A program made the position numbers and the translations under genes. The notes beneath the pieces are model-generated. The model saw only the letters and a program-made list of their open reading frames with translations, made no database searches and had not been told where the DNA came from. A stretch of DNA of 64,000 bases, taken from contig JBBIIP010000007.1 of the NCBI GenBank assembly GCA_037446395.1, forward strand, positions 1 to 64,000, read 5' to 3'. Within the stretch, counting starts at the first letter, position 1, and every line of letters starts with the position of its first letter. This document shows, piece by piece, positions 8,803 to 18,431 of this stretch. The DNA is from JAAYJT01 sp037446395. GTDB lineage: Bacteria > Bacteroidota > Bacteroidia > Bacteroidales > JAAYJT01.

Positions 8803-10221
8803 ATGAAACCGATAGCCTTAATCTCATTGATCTTCGTTGCACTCATCGCAACCTCTGCCACAAAACAGAAAACCATAGTAGACCAACCCAAAAACATTAT
8901 CATTTTCATCGGCGATGGCATGGGTTTCAACCATATTGATGCTGCAAGTTATTACCTTCATGGTGCTGCGAATAAATTTGTTTTTCATGGAAAAGATTGG
9001 CTTCAACTGTCACATGCAACATATCCTGCCATTCTCAAAGATGGCGACCAACCCGAATGGGCTGCCGGGTATAATCCCAATGCAGCCTGGAATGAAAAGG
9101 GTTACCTCAAAAAGGATCATACCGATTCTGGGGCCGGCGGCACAACGCTGTCAACCGGAAAAAAAACCTATCGCGGCTCCATTGGATTAGGCATCTTTGG
9201 TGATACCCTGATGCACATCTCAGAATTTGCCAAGGATTTAGGAAAAGCTGCGGGTGTAGTTTCCAGCGTTCAATTTAGCCATGCCACTCCTGCCAGTTTC
9301 TCGACTCATAATAAACACCGGAACAACTACGCTCAAATCGCACAGTCCATGATTTTTCGCAGCCGGCTCGATGTTATTATAGGAGCAGGTAACCCCGAAT
9401 ATAATAATGATGGTCAACCTGTTACACAGGATTACAAATATGTGGGAGGTCAGGAATTATGGAACCAAATTCGATCAAAAACTAATTGTGTTGAATTTAA
9501 TATAAAGAACGAAAAATTTACTGTTACAGACATTAACCAGGATGGCACTCCAGATCCGTGGACATTGATTACAGATAGTGTACATTTCGCAGAACTCGCT
9601 GCCGGGAAAAACATTCCCAAGCGCATTTTAGGCGTTCCCCGTGTCCATTCTACACTGCAACAGAATAGAAGTGGAAGCGTTGAGCCAGAACCATTTAAAG
9701 CTCCGCTTGTGGCAAAGGTTCCGAACCTGTCACAAATGACGCTTGCTTCGCTGAATGTTTTGAACCAAAACAAGAAAGGATTTTTTCTAATGGTCGAGGG
9801 AGGAGCCATTGACTGGGCCTCTCATGACAATCAATCCGGGCGAATGATTGAAGAAATGGCAGATTTTGTGGCTGCGATTGATGCAACCGTTAAATGGGTT
9901 GAAAAATTCAGTAATTGGGATGAAACCCTGATCATTATCACATCCGATCACGAAACAGGAATGCTTTGGGGGCCTTCGGAAGGAAAAAATCTGCTTACTC
10001 CAGTTGTAAATAACGGTAAAGGTAAGCTACCCGGAATGCAATGGCACAGCCTTGATCATACCAATAGCCTTGTACCATTATTCTTAAAAGGACAAGGAAG
10101 TGAAAGAATTAAACTCTTCATGGATGAGTTCGACCCGGTCAGGGGAGCGTTCGTACAGAACAGCGAAGTCGCCAACCTGGCGTTTTTGCTTTGGGGTCGC
10201 TTCAAATTTAATGCTCCCTGA
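8803..10221 (+). CDS. Alkaline phosphatase (PhoA superfamily)
   Basis: A 472-aa metal-dependent phosphomonoesterase. A signal peptide-like start (MKPIALISLIFVALIATSAT) suggests periplasmic location. Metal and catalytic motifs are present: IIFIGDGMG (metal Asp near residue 39), nucleophile Ser109 in HTDSGAGGT, SDHETG and WHSLDHTN (metal-binding Asp and His residues). The residues after the nucleophile are GAGGT rather than the A-rich stretch of E. coli PhoA. The role would be phosphate release from extracellular esters. It stands alone between hydG, which is divergent, and a peptide-binding protein; no Pho-box can be assigned. Confidence 0.92.
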   Translation: MKPIALISLIFVALIATSATKQKTIVDQPKNIIIFIGDGMGFNHIDAASYYLHGAANKFVFHGKDWLQLSHATYPAILKDGDQPEWAAGYNPNAAWNEKGYLKKDHTDSGAGGTTLSTGKKTYRGSIGLGIFGDTLMHISEFAKDLGKAAGVVSSVQFSHATPASFSTHNKHRNNYAQIAQSMIFRSRLDVIIGAGNPEYNNDGQPVTQDYKYVGGQELWNQIRSKTNCVEFNIKNEKFTVTDINQDGTPDPWTLITDSVHFAELAAGKNIPKRILGVPRVHSTLQQNRSGSVEPEPFKAPLVAKVPNLSQMTLASLNVLNQNKKGFFLMVEGGAIDWASHDNQSGRMIEEMADFVAAIDATVKWVEKFSNWDETLIIITSDHETGMLWGPSEGKNLLTPVVNNGKGKLPGMQWHSLDHTNSLVPLFLKGQGSERIKLFMDEFDPVRGAFVQNSEVANLAFLLWGRFKFNAP

Positions 10222-10247
10222 TGGATTTTCGTATTCCTGATTTTTCA

Positions 10248-10255
10248 TAGATTTG
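10248..10255 (+). promoter_or_regulatory. Candidate -7 box at the start of the OppA-type gene
   Basis: TAGATTTG matches TAnnTTTG and ends only 4 nt before the ATG at 10260. If it functions, transcription would begin at or next to the start codon. No good TTG was found upstream at the usual spacing. Confidence 0.35.
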
Positions 10256-10259
10256 CTTC

Positions 10260-11936
10260 ATGCATTTCAAACAAAACAACTTTGCAGGCATCATTCCTTG
10301 CCCGATAATCAAATTTTTTTTAGTGTTGTTTCTAATAACTGCCTGGGCATGCCAACGCAAACAATCTGACCTGCAAGGGAAAAAAGTATTTCGTTACAAC
10401 GAATCAGCCAACATAACATCTCTTGATCCTGCTTTTGCCCGAAGCCAGGCGAATATCTGGGCTGTGAATCAATTGTTCAATGGCCTGGTGCAGTTGAATA
10501 ATGACCTGGAAATAGAACCCTGTATCGCCAAACAATACATTATCTCGCCTGATGGTTTGAATTATACTTTTACATTAAGAAACGATGTTTACTTTCATGA
10601 TTCTGAATGTTTTATTGATGGAAAAGGGCGAAATGTAACAGCTACTGATTTTGTTTTTAGCTTCAGTCGCATTACTGATCCAATCCTCGCGTCTCCCGGG
10701 GCATGGGTTTTCCGAAACATCCAATTTGAAAATGAGGAGCCATTATTTAATGCAATCAATGATACCACATTGGTAATCACTCTCCAAAAACCATTTCCCG
10801 CCTTTCTTGGATTGCTTAGCATGCAGTATTGCTCAGTGGTACCCTTCGAGGCAGTGAACAATCCCGTACCGGAGTTCAGGCGAAACCCTGTTGGCACAGG
10901 GCCATTCAGGTTTAAATTCTGGAAAGAGGGTGTGAAAATGATTTTTGTTAAAAATGAAAACTACTTTGAATTTCAAGGGCAAAGAAGGCTGCCATTTCTC
11001 GATGTTGTTTCGGTAACATTTATTCCGGATAAGCAAACAGCTTTTCTCGAATTTATAAAGGGTAACCTTGATTTTTTATCGGGCATTGATGCCAGTTATA
11101 AAGATGAACTGCTGACTCGCAGTGGTAAACTGAGCCCCCGATACGCAAACCGCATCCAAATGACCACCCAACCATATCTAAACACCGAGTACCTTGCGTT
11201 TCAGCTCAATCCTCTTATGTCAGAAGACAAAGGAAACCCATTGTTGATCAAAGAAATAAGGCAGGCTCTAAACTATGGATTCGATCGGGCCAAGATGATG
11301 CGGTATTTAAGAAATAATATTGGAACTCCTGGCACTTTTGGTTTTGTCCCTCCTGGCTTCCCAATGTTCGAAAACAGCAGCCTGAAAGGCTACTCCTATG
11401 ATCCACAAAAGGCCCGTGAGCTACTTAGTCTTGCTGGTTACCCCAATGGCGTTGGACTTAAAGAGATTACAATTACGACCAATGCCAGTTACCTCGATCT
11501 CACGCGCTATATTCAGTATCAGCTCAACGATATCGGTTTTAAAATCAGAATTGAAGTATCGCCTCCTGCAACTTTGCGCGAAATGATTGCGAAAGGCAGT
11601 GTCCCACTTTTCAGGGCTTCCTGGATAGCCGATTATCCTGATGCAGAAAACTATCTTTCTTTGTTTTATAGCCCAAACTTTACGCCCCAGGGTCCAAACT
11701 ATACCCACTTTAAATGCCGGGTTTTTGATGAGCTCTACGAAGAGGCTTTGGCTCAAATCAATGACAGCATACGTTATCGCCTCTATCAAAGCATGGATTC
11801 ATTACTCATCCAGGAAGCACCTGTGGTTGTACTCTACTACGACCAGGTTCTTAGATTCACGCAACAAAATATTTCAGGACTTGGAAGCAATGCAATGAAC
11901 CAGCTTCGTCTCAAAAGCGTTGAAAAGATAAATTGA
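10260..11936 (+). CDS. ABC transporter substrate-binding lipoprotein, family 5 (OppA/DppA type)
   Basis: A 558-aa extracytoplasmic solute-binding protein. The N-terminal hydrophobic span ends in a lipobox (LITAWAC, then QRKQS), so it should be anchored as a lipoprotein. Family 5 features include SLDPAFARSQANIWAVNQLFNGL, YTFTLRNDVYFHDSECF, FVFSFSRITDP and RNPVGTGPFRF. These proteins bind oligopeptides, dipeptides or nickel for an ABC importer. No permease or ATPase genes are adjacent, so its partner must be encoded elsewhere and the ligand remains open. Confidence 0.88.
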   Translation: MHFKQNNFAGIIPCPIIKFFLVLFLITAWACQRKQSDLQGKKVFRYNESANITSLDPAFARSQANIWAVNQLFNGLVQLNNDLEIEPCIAKQYIISPDGLNYTFTLRNDVYFHDSECFIDGKGRNVTATDFVFSFSRITDPILASPGAWVFRNIQFENEEPLFNAINDTTLVITLQKPFPAFLGLLSMQYCSVVPFEAVNNPVPEFRRNPVGTGPFRFKFWKEGVKMIFVKNENYFEFQGQRRLPFLDVVSVTFIPDKQTAFLEFIKGNLDFLSGIDASYKDELLTRSGKLSPRYANRIQMTTQPYLNTEYLAFQLNPLMSEDKGNPLLIKEIRQALNYGFDRAKMMRYLRNNIGTPGTFGFVPPGFPMFENSSLKGYSYDPQKARELLSLAGYPNGVGLKEITITTNASYLDLTRYIQYQLNDIGFKIRIEVSPPATLREMIAKGSVPLFRASWIADYPDAENYLSLFYSPNFTPQGPNYTHFKCRVFDELYEEALAQINDSIRYRLYQSMDSLLIQEAPVVVLYYDQVLRFTQQNISGLGSNAMNQLRLKSVEKIN

Positions 11937-12018
11937 TGAATAAAAATATTTTCTGATAATCGCAATCATTGGAATTCTTGTGTAATTTTACAGCGCACAT
12001 TTGTAAATCATACCCGTT

Positions 12019-12582
12019 TTGAAGATAATTGACAATCTTAAAGAAAAGTATGCATACTACCTGTTGAAGCGCGATTCATCCAAGATCGTACGCTCCAAAA
12101 ACTTATTAGGCTATGGTGAGGCGCGCTCCTTTGCCTTGCTTTTTGCTGCTTTCCGTAAAGAAGATACTGAACTGCTGAAAAGAATCACACGATCGCTTCG
12201 CGCAGATCAAAAGAACGTGTATGAAATTATTTTTGTACCCGATAACGATAAGCAACCACTCGTTGATCCGGCAGTGAATCGGTTGATTATTGAACAAAAA
12301 GACCTGAATTGGCTTAAGGTTCCTGCAAAAACAATAATTGACAGGGTTGCTGACCTAGACGTTGATTATATCATAGACTTTACTACAGCGAATTTTTTTC
12401 CGTTTATATATCTATGTGCGTTGTCGCATGCAAAAATTCGCATCGGATTGCAATCAGACAAGAAAGAAGCATATTACGATTTCATGATTTCGAGCCAGAC
12501 CGAAAGCGTTGAACTACTGGCCCAATATATCATGCATTACCTTAAAATAATTAATGCCCCTGCTGATGGAAAAAGCATATAG
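12019..12582 (+). CDS. DUF6913-like conserved protein upstream of dapA
   Basis: A 187-aa protein of a conserved Bacteroidota family (DUF6913-like), starting at a TTG codon (TTG AAG ATA). No signal peptide is visible. Segments such as VDYIIDFTTANFFPFIYLCALSHAKIRIGL and KEAYYDFMISS recall the Rossmann-like region of heptosyltransferase-type glycosyltransferases, but it is too short for a full enzyme. Its 3' end overlaps the dapA start, so the two are probably co-translated. Function is unknown. Confidence 0.65.
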   Translation: MKIIDNLKEKYAYYLLKRDSSKIVRSKNLLGYGEARSFALLFAAFRKEDTELLKRITRSLRADQKNVYEIIFVPDNDKQPLVDPAVNRLIIEQKDLNWLKVPAKTIIDRVADLDVDYIIDFTTANFFPFIYLCALSHAKIRIGLQSDKKEAYYDFMISSQTESVELLAQYIMHYLKIINAPADGKSI

Positions 12583-13456
12583 AGGTACAGGTGTTGCCAT
12601 TATTACCCCTTTTCATAAACACGGTACCATAGATCATGGCGCCATGGAAAGAATGATCGAGCATACCATCACCAATAAAATTGATTATATAGTTCTAATG
12701 GGGACCACTGGTGAATCGGTGACGATATCAAATGACGAAAAAAGTGCCCTCCTAAACTTTACAATTGATACAATCAATCGGAGGGTGCCACTGGTGCTGG
12801 GAATAGGCGGTAACAATACCCAGGAACTGATCAATAAAATTACATCGTTGAATTTCGACGGTGTAGATGCAATCCTTTCGGTATCACCCTATTACAACAA
12901 ACCTCAGCAACGTGGCATTTATCTGCATTTCAAGCAAATTGCAACTGCTTGCCCGGTTCCTGTCATTTTATACAATGTTCCCGGGCGAACCGCCTCGAAC
13001 ATCACCGCTGAAACCACGCTACAATTGGCAAATGACTTTGAGAACATCATCGGGATCAAAGAAGCATCAGGCAATCTGGCGCAATGTATGCAGTTAATAA
13101 AGTATAGGCCTAAGAACTTTCTTGTGATCTCAGGCGACGATAATCTTACTTTGCCTTTGCTTGCGCTTGGCGCAGATGGGGTGATCTCAGTTGTGGCCAA
13201 TGCCTTTCCTCAACAATTTTCTGAAATGGTTCGCTTTGGCCTCAAAGGCGATTTCGCAAAAGCAAGACAAATTCATTATCAACTCAACGATTTTATTGAA
13301 ACCCTTTTTATTGACGGTAGCCCAGCCGGAATAAAGGCTGCCCTTGAAATTTTAGGCCTGGCTCCTAACAATTTGCGTTTACCAGTCGTTAAAGTAAACA
13401 AGGAAGTCTATAACAAACTCGCTGCTCAAATTAAACAGATCACTGCCTCAGCATAA
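12566..13456 (+). CDS. dapA: 4-hydroxy-tetrahydrodipicolinate synthase
   Basis: DapA condenses pyruvate with aspartate semialdehyde, the first committed step of lysine and diaminopimelate synthesis. Diagnostic motifs are GTTGES (pyruvate-binding Thr pair), SPYYNKPQQRG, YNVPGRT (catalytic Tyr) and GIKEASG with the Schiff-base lysine. Two Met codons are possible, 12554 and 12566; the second gives the usual MEK-x-YRGTGVA start. Either start overlaps the upstream gene (stop ending 12582), which implies translational coupling. Confidence 0.95.
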   Translation: MEKAYRGTGVAIITPFHKHGTIDHGAMERMIEHTITNKIDYIVLMGTTGESVTISNDEKSALLNFTIDTINRRVPLVLGIGGNNTQELINKITSLNFDGVDAILSVSPYYNKPQQRGIYLHFKQIATACPVPVILYNVPGRTASNITAETTLQLANDFENIIGIKEASGNLAQCMQLIKYRPKNFLVISGDDNLTLPLLALGADGVISVVANAFPQQFSEMVRFGLKGDFAKARQIHYQLNDFIETLFIDGSPAGIKAALEILGLAPNNLRLPVVKVNKEVYNKLAAQIKQITASA

Positions 13457-13487
13457 AGAGGCCCCAAAATTCCTACTTCACAAACAA

Positions 13488-15806
13488 ATGAAACCTAATT
13501 TTATTCTGGGAGTAATTCTGCTCCTTATTAATAGTTTTCTAAGTCCCGCGCTCGGATTCTCCCAAAACAATACATACGAAATTTTCCTCGGTCGCAGCGA
13601 GCGCTATTTTAGATTTGAGGCTCAATCAAAAGATCAGATTAATATTTTATCAGGGATTGTTTCCATTGACCGGGTAGACGGGCTCACTGTGACCGCTGTG
13701 GCAAACCGGAATGAATTTGAGAACTTTCTCAAGTATGGCATTCCCTACCAATTTATCGCCGCTCCAAACGAAGGCTTTGAAGCCCGAATGCTCGATGAAG
13801 TGGATATAAAGGGAATTGATCAATGGGACTTTTATCCAACCTATCCGGCTTATGAAAGCATGATGTCTCAATTTCAGGCGACATACCCTGAACTCTGCAC
13901 AATTATCAATATTGGAACACTTGCAAGCGGACGAAAATTGTTGGGAGCCAAAATTACATCAACCTTGGTGTCTTCAGAAAGCAAACCACAGTTTCTGTAT
14001 TCTGCCACAATCCACGGAGATGAAACCACAGGCTACATCTTGAGTTTACGCCTCATAAACTTGTTGCTTAGTGAGTATAACACCAACCCTAAGATTAAGC
14101 GACTCGTGGACAGCATTGATATCTGGGTTTTTCCCCTTGCCAATCCTGATGGTACATACAAAGGAGGAAATACCAATATCAACGGAGCTACCAGAGGAAA
14201 TGCCAACAATGTTGATTTAAACCGGAACTATCCAGATCCAAGGGCAGGGCAGCACCCCGATGGCTATGCGTGGCAGCAGGAAACGCTTGCTTTTATGGCC
14301 CTTGCCGATCAGCAGCATTTCTCAATTGGTGCAAATATGCACGGCGGGGCTGAAGTTTGCAATTATCCTTGGGATACATGGACACAACTTGCAGCCGATG
14401 ACGCTTGGTGGATTAATGTTTGCAGGCAATATGCCGACACAGCGCAACGGTATAGTCCGGCAGGCTATATGACCTATCTCAATAGTGGAATTACCAATGG
14501 GGCAGCATGGTATGTAATTACCGGGGGGCGCCAGGACTATATGAACTATTTTCAAAACTGCAGAGAATTTACCCTGGAACTGTCAAATACAAAGCTTCTG
14601 CCGGCTGCCCAGCTCCCTGCATTATGGGAATATAATTACCGGTCGCTTCTAAACTATGTGGAACAAGCCCTGTTCGGAATCAAGGGAAAGGTGACCAACT
14701 CAATTACCGGGCAACCAGTGCATGCTCGGGTGACAATTCAAGGATATGACAACAACAACAGCCATGTTTTTTCGAGCCCCGTGCATGGTGGCTATTTTAG
14801 ATACCTTGCACCTGGAACCTACAATGTTACCTTTTCTGCTCCATGCTATGAGGAAATAACTCATTCTATCACTTTAGCAAACAGGCAAACAGTCTTCAAA
14901 AATGTACAATTGACACCGATAATTCTGCAGGCAGCATTCACTTCCTCAGCTCCAAACATTCAAATCGGGCAAACAGTATCTTTCTCCGATGCCTCATGCG
15001 GTAGCGCAACCAGTTGGCTTTGGTCTTTCGCAGGCGGCTCACCCGCAACCTCGACACTTCGAAACCCACAGGTAACATATAACACCCAGGGTGCTTTCAG
15101 TGTGAGCTTAGCAGTTAACGATGGCGTCAATTCCCACACCTTACTCAAACCTGATTACGTTTCAGTCGGTTTGAATTTTGCAATGGCCAATGGCACAATC
15201 ACGACTTGTGCAGGTTTGTTCACTGATTCCGGTGGTTTAACGGGCAACTATTCGAGCAACGAAAACTATACAATGACCTTTCTTCCAACTGTGGCTGGCG
15301 CAAAGATCCAGGTAACTTTCAACAGTTTTGATGTTGAACCCAATCAAACATGTAATTATGACCGGTTAAAGGTCTACAACGGCACATCCATAACAGCTCC
15401 ACTGATCGGTACCTATTGCGGTACCCAATCGCCTGGAACCATTGTTGCTTCGAATTTGGCAGGGGCGCTTACATTTCAATTTATTTCTGATGCCAGCCTG
15501 AATAAATCGGGCTGGTCAGCAACAATCAGTTGCCAGTATCAGGGAGTTGGGGTTTCAATACTGCAGGAGGATAATTCATTCAAGTTATTTCCAAACCCTG
15601 TCAAAGAGGGCAATCTGTTCCTGGAATGTGGGCAAGTGCAGGGTGAGGTCAGAATAATAAATTTGATTGGGCAAACTGTTTACTGTCAAAAACTTAACAC
15701 CAACTATCAGCAACTCGATGTCTCCTTTCTTCAACCAGGTTTGTATTTTCTAAGTATTGAGTCTGAAAAAAGGGTAATGACCAGAAGATTTGAAATAATC
15801 AGATAA
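13488..15806 (+). CDS. T9SS-exported M14 zinc carboxypeptidase with accessory domains
   Basis: A 772-aa secreted peptidase. A signal peptide ends near ALGFSQ. The M14 catalytic domain (about 115-395) has zinc ligands H176 and E179 (HGDE), VDLNRNYPD as substrate-binding Asn-Arg, and the catalytic Glu in REFTLELSN. Next come a carboxypeptidase regulatory-like beta-sandwich (GKVTNSITGQPVHARVTI), a PKD-like domain (AAFTSSAPNIQIG, WLWSFAGGSP), a CUB-like domain (TDSGGLTGNYSSNENYTMTF) and a type A T9SS sorting domain (FKLFPNPVKEG to the C-terminus). It would degrade peptides at the cell surface or outside the cell. Confidence 0.93.
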   Translation: MKPNFILGVILLLINSFLSPALGFSQNNTYEIFLGRSERYFRFEAQSKDQINILSGIVSIDRVDGLTVTAVANRNEFENFLKYGIPYQFIAAPNEGFEARMLDEVDIKGIDQWDFYPTYPAYESMMSQFQATYPELCTIINIGTLASGRKLLGAKITSTLVSSESKPQFLYSATIHGDETTGYILSLRLINLLLSEYNTNPKIKRLVDSIDIWVFPLANPDGTYKGGNTNINGATRGNANNVDLNRNYPDPRAGQHPDGYAWQQETLAFMALADQQHFSIGANMHGGAEVCNYPWDTWTQLAADDAWWINVCRQYADTAQRYSPAGYMTYLNSGITNGAAWYVITGGRQDYMNYFQNCREFTLELSNTKLLPAAQLPALWEYNYRSLLNYVEQALFGIKGKVTNSITGQPVHARVTIQGYDNNNSHVFSSPVHGGYFRYLAPGTYNVTFSAPCYEEITHSITLANRQTVFKNVQLTPIILQAAFTSSAPNIQIGQTVSFSDASCGSATSWLWSFAGGSPATSTLRNPQVTYNTQGAFSVSLAVNDGVNSHTLLKPDYVSVGLNFAMANGTITTCAGLFTDSGGLTGNYSSNENYTMTFLPTVAGAKIQVTFNSFDVEPNQTCNYDRLKVYNGTSITAPLIGTYCGTQSPGTIVASNLAGALTFQFISDASLNKSGWSATISCQYQGVGVSILQEDNSFKLFPNPVKEGNLFLECGQVQGEVRIINLIGQTVYCQKLNTNYQQLDVSFLQPGLYFLSIESEKRVMTRRFEIIR

Positions 15807-16003
15807 CAACTTACAATTTCTAAAGAATTGTTTCGCCATTTAGCATTAATACGCCACCATTGCAATTATTATTCGACACCTTGATAGGCTAATTTCCATA
15901 GGTTTTTAGTTATAGAAATTTTCAGTGAAATTGGATTAAGTATGGCTAAACTAAAATATCGCTCGGCCAGTGACGTTAGTAATGTAGAGTCGCAGAAAAA
16001 TAT

Positions 16004-16011
16004 TAATTTTG
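16004..16011 (+). promoter_or_regulatory. Candidate -7 box directly before bamD
   Basis: TAATTTTG is a perfect TAnnTTTG match ending 4 nt before the bamD ATG (16016). A weak -33 candidate, GTTA, lies at 15975-15978. If used, the mRNA would be leaderless. Confidence 0.35.
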
Positions 16012-16015
16012 CCGC

Positions 16016-16819
16016 ATGATCAGAAAAACTATTTTTATTTCGGTTATTTTACTTTTACTCGCTTCCTCATGCAGTAAATATCAAAGATTACTGAAAAGCG
16101 AAGATTATGAAGAAAAATACCAGATGGCCATGGTATTTTATGAGCAAGCCAATTATGACAAAGCGTTGCAGTTGTTTGATCAACTTTTACCATACTACAG
16201 AGGGTCTGACCGAGCTGAACGACTTTCGTATTATTATGCGAATGCACATTATTATCAGCAGGATTATGAACTGGCCAGTTTTTATTTCAAACGCTTTTCC
16301 AAGACATTTCCTAAGAGCAAATTTGCTGAGGAATGCTCCTTTATGAGTGCATATTGCAAATATCTTGACTCACCAAGGCATACTCTCGATCAGACAAGTA
16401 CATTGGATGCAATTCAGGAACTACAACTCTTTATAAATACCAATGTTCAAAGTGAGCGCATTGGAGAGTGTAATCGCTTAATAGATGACCTTAGGGCGAA
16501 ACTTGAACTAAAAGAAATGAACATTGCCCGTCTTTATTATAAAATGGAAGATTACACTGCAGCCATCACCGCATTCAAAAACATTTTGAAAGACTACCCT
16601 GAAACACAGTTCAGAGAAGAGATTATGATCGGAATGCTTCGGTCTCAGTACAACCTTGCCATCAATAGTGTTGAGATTAAAAAAGAAGATCGGTTAAATG
16701 AAGCTCTTGCCAGTTATGATAATTTTACTGCTCAATTTCCACAAAGTCAATATGCGAATGAAGCAAAGGGGATGCAAAAAAGCACCCTACGCATGATAAG
16801 TCAGGTAAATAATAAATAA
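16016..16819 (+). CDS. bamD: Outer-membrane protein assembly factor BamD
   Basis: BamD is the essential lipoprotein of the BAM complex, which inserts beta-barrel proteins. The N-terminus is a lipoprotein signal (ISVILLLLASSC, Cys at residue 19). The body consists of TPR-like helices: MAMVFYEQANYDKALQLFDQLLPYYRGS, SYYYANAHYYQQDYELASFYFKRF and LYYKMEDYTAAITAFKNILKDYPET. Its length of 267 aa is typical. It leads a co-directional run with rpoZ (21 bp), coaBC, porD and recN, an order common in Bacteroidota. Confidence 0.93.
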   Translation: MIRKTIFISVILLLLASSCSKYQRLLKSEDYEEKYQMAMVFYEQANYDKALQLFDQLLPYYRGSDRAERLSYYYANAHYYQQDYELASFYFKRFSKTFPKSKFAEECSFMSAYCKYLDSPRHTLDQTSTLDAIQELQLFINTNVQSERIGECNRLIDDLRAKLELKEMNIARLYYKMEDYTAAITAFKNILKDYPETQFREEIMIGMLRSQYNLAINSVEIKKEDRLNEALASYDNFTAQFPQSQYANEAKGMQKSTLRMISQVNNK

Positions 16820-16840
16820 TTATTATATTAAAACAACAAT

Positions 16841-17179
16841 ATGGATCCTAAGAAGCTAAAAGTAGAAGTCAACACAACTACCCGCGATATTTCAAAACTT
16901 CATAAACCCACCGGAAACATTTATGAATCAGTGGTAATTGTTTCAAAAAGGGCAAACCAGCTTTCCCTTGAGATTAAAGAAGAACTTGATCGCAAACTTG
17001 GCGAGTTCGCTACTCCTTCAGATAACCTAGAAGAAGTTTTTGAAAACAGGGAGCAGATCGAAATTGCCAAGCATTATGAGAATCTTCCAAAATCAACACT
17101 CATTGCAACACAAGAATTCCTTGCCGGGCAGGTTCATTTTGAAAACCCACATAAAAGAGGTGATTCTACCGCTTTTTAA
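16841..17179 (+). CDS. rpoZ: DNA-directed RNA polymerase omega subunit (Bacteroidota type)
   Basis: A 112-aa omega/Rpb6-like subunit that helps assemble the beta-prime subunit. The conserved core is NIYESVVIVSKRANQLS, matching the N-terminal region of Rpb6/omega, followed by a charged helix (EIKEELDRKLGEF). Its position between bamD and coaBC is the standard Bacteroidota context and supports the call. Confidence 0.88.
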   Translation: MDPKKLKVEVNTTTRDISKLHKPTGNIYESVVIVSKRANQLSLEIKEELDRKLGEFATPSDNLEEVFENREQIEIAKHYENLPKSTLIATQEFLAGQVHFENPHKRGDSTAF

Positions 17180-17202
17180 TTCATCATAACCCCCCTGATA
17201 AA

Positions 17203-18414
17203 ATGACGCTACAAAACCGGAAAATTCTAATTGGGATTACCGGTAGCATCGCCGCCTATAAGATACCCGCACTCGTGCGCCTTTTGTATAAGCAGGGCGC
17301 CGAAGTAAGGGTGATTATGACCCCGGCTGCCTGTGATTTTGTAACCCCGCTCACGCTATCAACCCTTACGAATTATCCGGTCGCTATTCAGCCCTTTGAG
17401 AAGGCGACAGGGGCATGGAACAGCCATATTGACATGGCCGGCTGGGCCGACTTGTTCCTGCTCGCGCCATTATCTGCAAATACACTGGCAAAAATGGCCC
17501 ATGGTATAACAGATAACCTACTCATGGCTGTGTATCTTGCAGCACGTTGCCCTGTGCTGTTTGCTCCGGCCATGGACCTCGACATGTATAAGCACCCTAC
17601 AACCCAACGCAACATTGAAATTGTCCGATCCTTCGGACAAACACTGATCGAGCCTGGCTCTGGCGAATTAGCCAGCGGGTTATACGGCGAGGGTAGGATG
17701 GAAGAGCCTGAAAATATCGTTAAAATTATCAGCAACTTTTTTAGAAAGGCGAAATCTTTCGATGGAAAGAAAGTTCTTATTACAGCAGGCCCCACTATCG
17801 AAGCAATTGACCCTGTCAGATTCATAAGCAATCATTCTAGCGGAAAAATGGGGTATGCACTAGCAGCAGAGTTCTTAAAACGTGGCGCACAGGTTACACT
17901 GGTATCCGGTCCTGTGAATCTTCCTGACCCTGGTCCTGACATTCAACAAACCAGCGTAGTGTCTGCTGAACAAATGTTCAACGAATGCAAACGTTTTGCC
18001 AGCTCAGCAGATATTTTGATAATGGCAGCCGCCGTTGCAGACTTTAAACCTATTGTGGTTTCAGATAAGAAAATTAAAAAAGCACACACGCAGGCAAATA
18101 TTCAGTTGGCCCCTACGGTTGATATTCTCGAATACCTTGGCCACAATAAGAAACCTGGTCAAACAATCGTTGGTTTTGCACTCGAAACTGACCATGCCGA
18201 GGAAAATGCCCTCTCGAAACTAAAAAATAAAAATGCTGACCTGATCGTTCTGAATTCCTTAAGAGACAAAGGTGCTGGTTTTTCTGGCGAAAGTAATAAG
18301 ATTACCATTTTTGACAGAAACGGCAAAGCTACAAACTACGAACTAAAGCCAAAGCGCGAGGTTGCATCTGATATTGCCGACAGTATTTTTGATTTTATTG
18401 AGAGTTTGGTCTGA
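17203..18414 (+). CDS. coaBC: Bifunctional phosphopantothenoylcysteine decarboxylase / phosphopantothenate-cysteine ligase
   Basis: CoaBC makes 4-phosphopantetheine from phosphopantothenate and cysteine in coenzyme A synthesis. The N-terminal CoaC flavoprotein half shows ITGSIAAYKIPALVR, HIDMAGWADLFLLAPLSANTLAKMAHGITDNL and PAMDLDMY. The C-terminal CoaB half shows VLITAGPTIEAIDPVRFISNHSSGKMG and AAAVADFKP, with the Lys-rich nucleotide site KKIKK. The 403-aa length is normal. It is 23 bp after rpoZ and 17 bp before porD. Confidence 0.95.
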   Translation: MTLQNRKILIGITGSIAAYKIPALVRLLYKQGAEVRVIMTPAACDFVTPLTLSTLTNYPVAIQPFEKATGAWNSHIDMAGWADLFLLAPLSANTLAKMAHGITDNLLMAVYLAARCPVLFAPAMDLDMYKHPTTQRNIEIVRSFGQTLIEPGSGELASGLYGEGRMEEPENIVKIISNFFRKAKSFDGKKVLITAGPTIEAIDPVRFISNHSSGKMGYALAAEFLKRGAQVTLVSGPVNLPDPGPDIQQTSVVSAEQMFNECKRFASSADILIMAAAVADFKPIVVSDKKIKKAHTQANIQLAPTVDILEYLGHNKKPGQTIVGFALETDHAEENALSKLKNKNADLIVLNSLRDKGAGFSGESNKITIFDRNGKATNYELKPKREVASDIADSIFDFIESLV

Positions 18415-18431
18415 TCTAAAATAATCCAGTC

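Noticed and set aside
17388..17831. 147-aa open frame on the minus strand
   Set aside because: It lies wholly inside coaBC in antisense, the coaBC product has all family motifs, and the antisense product has no recognisable features.
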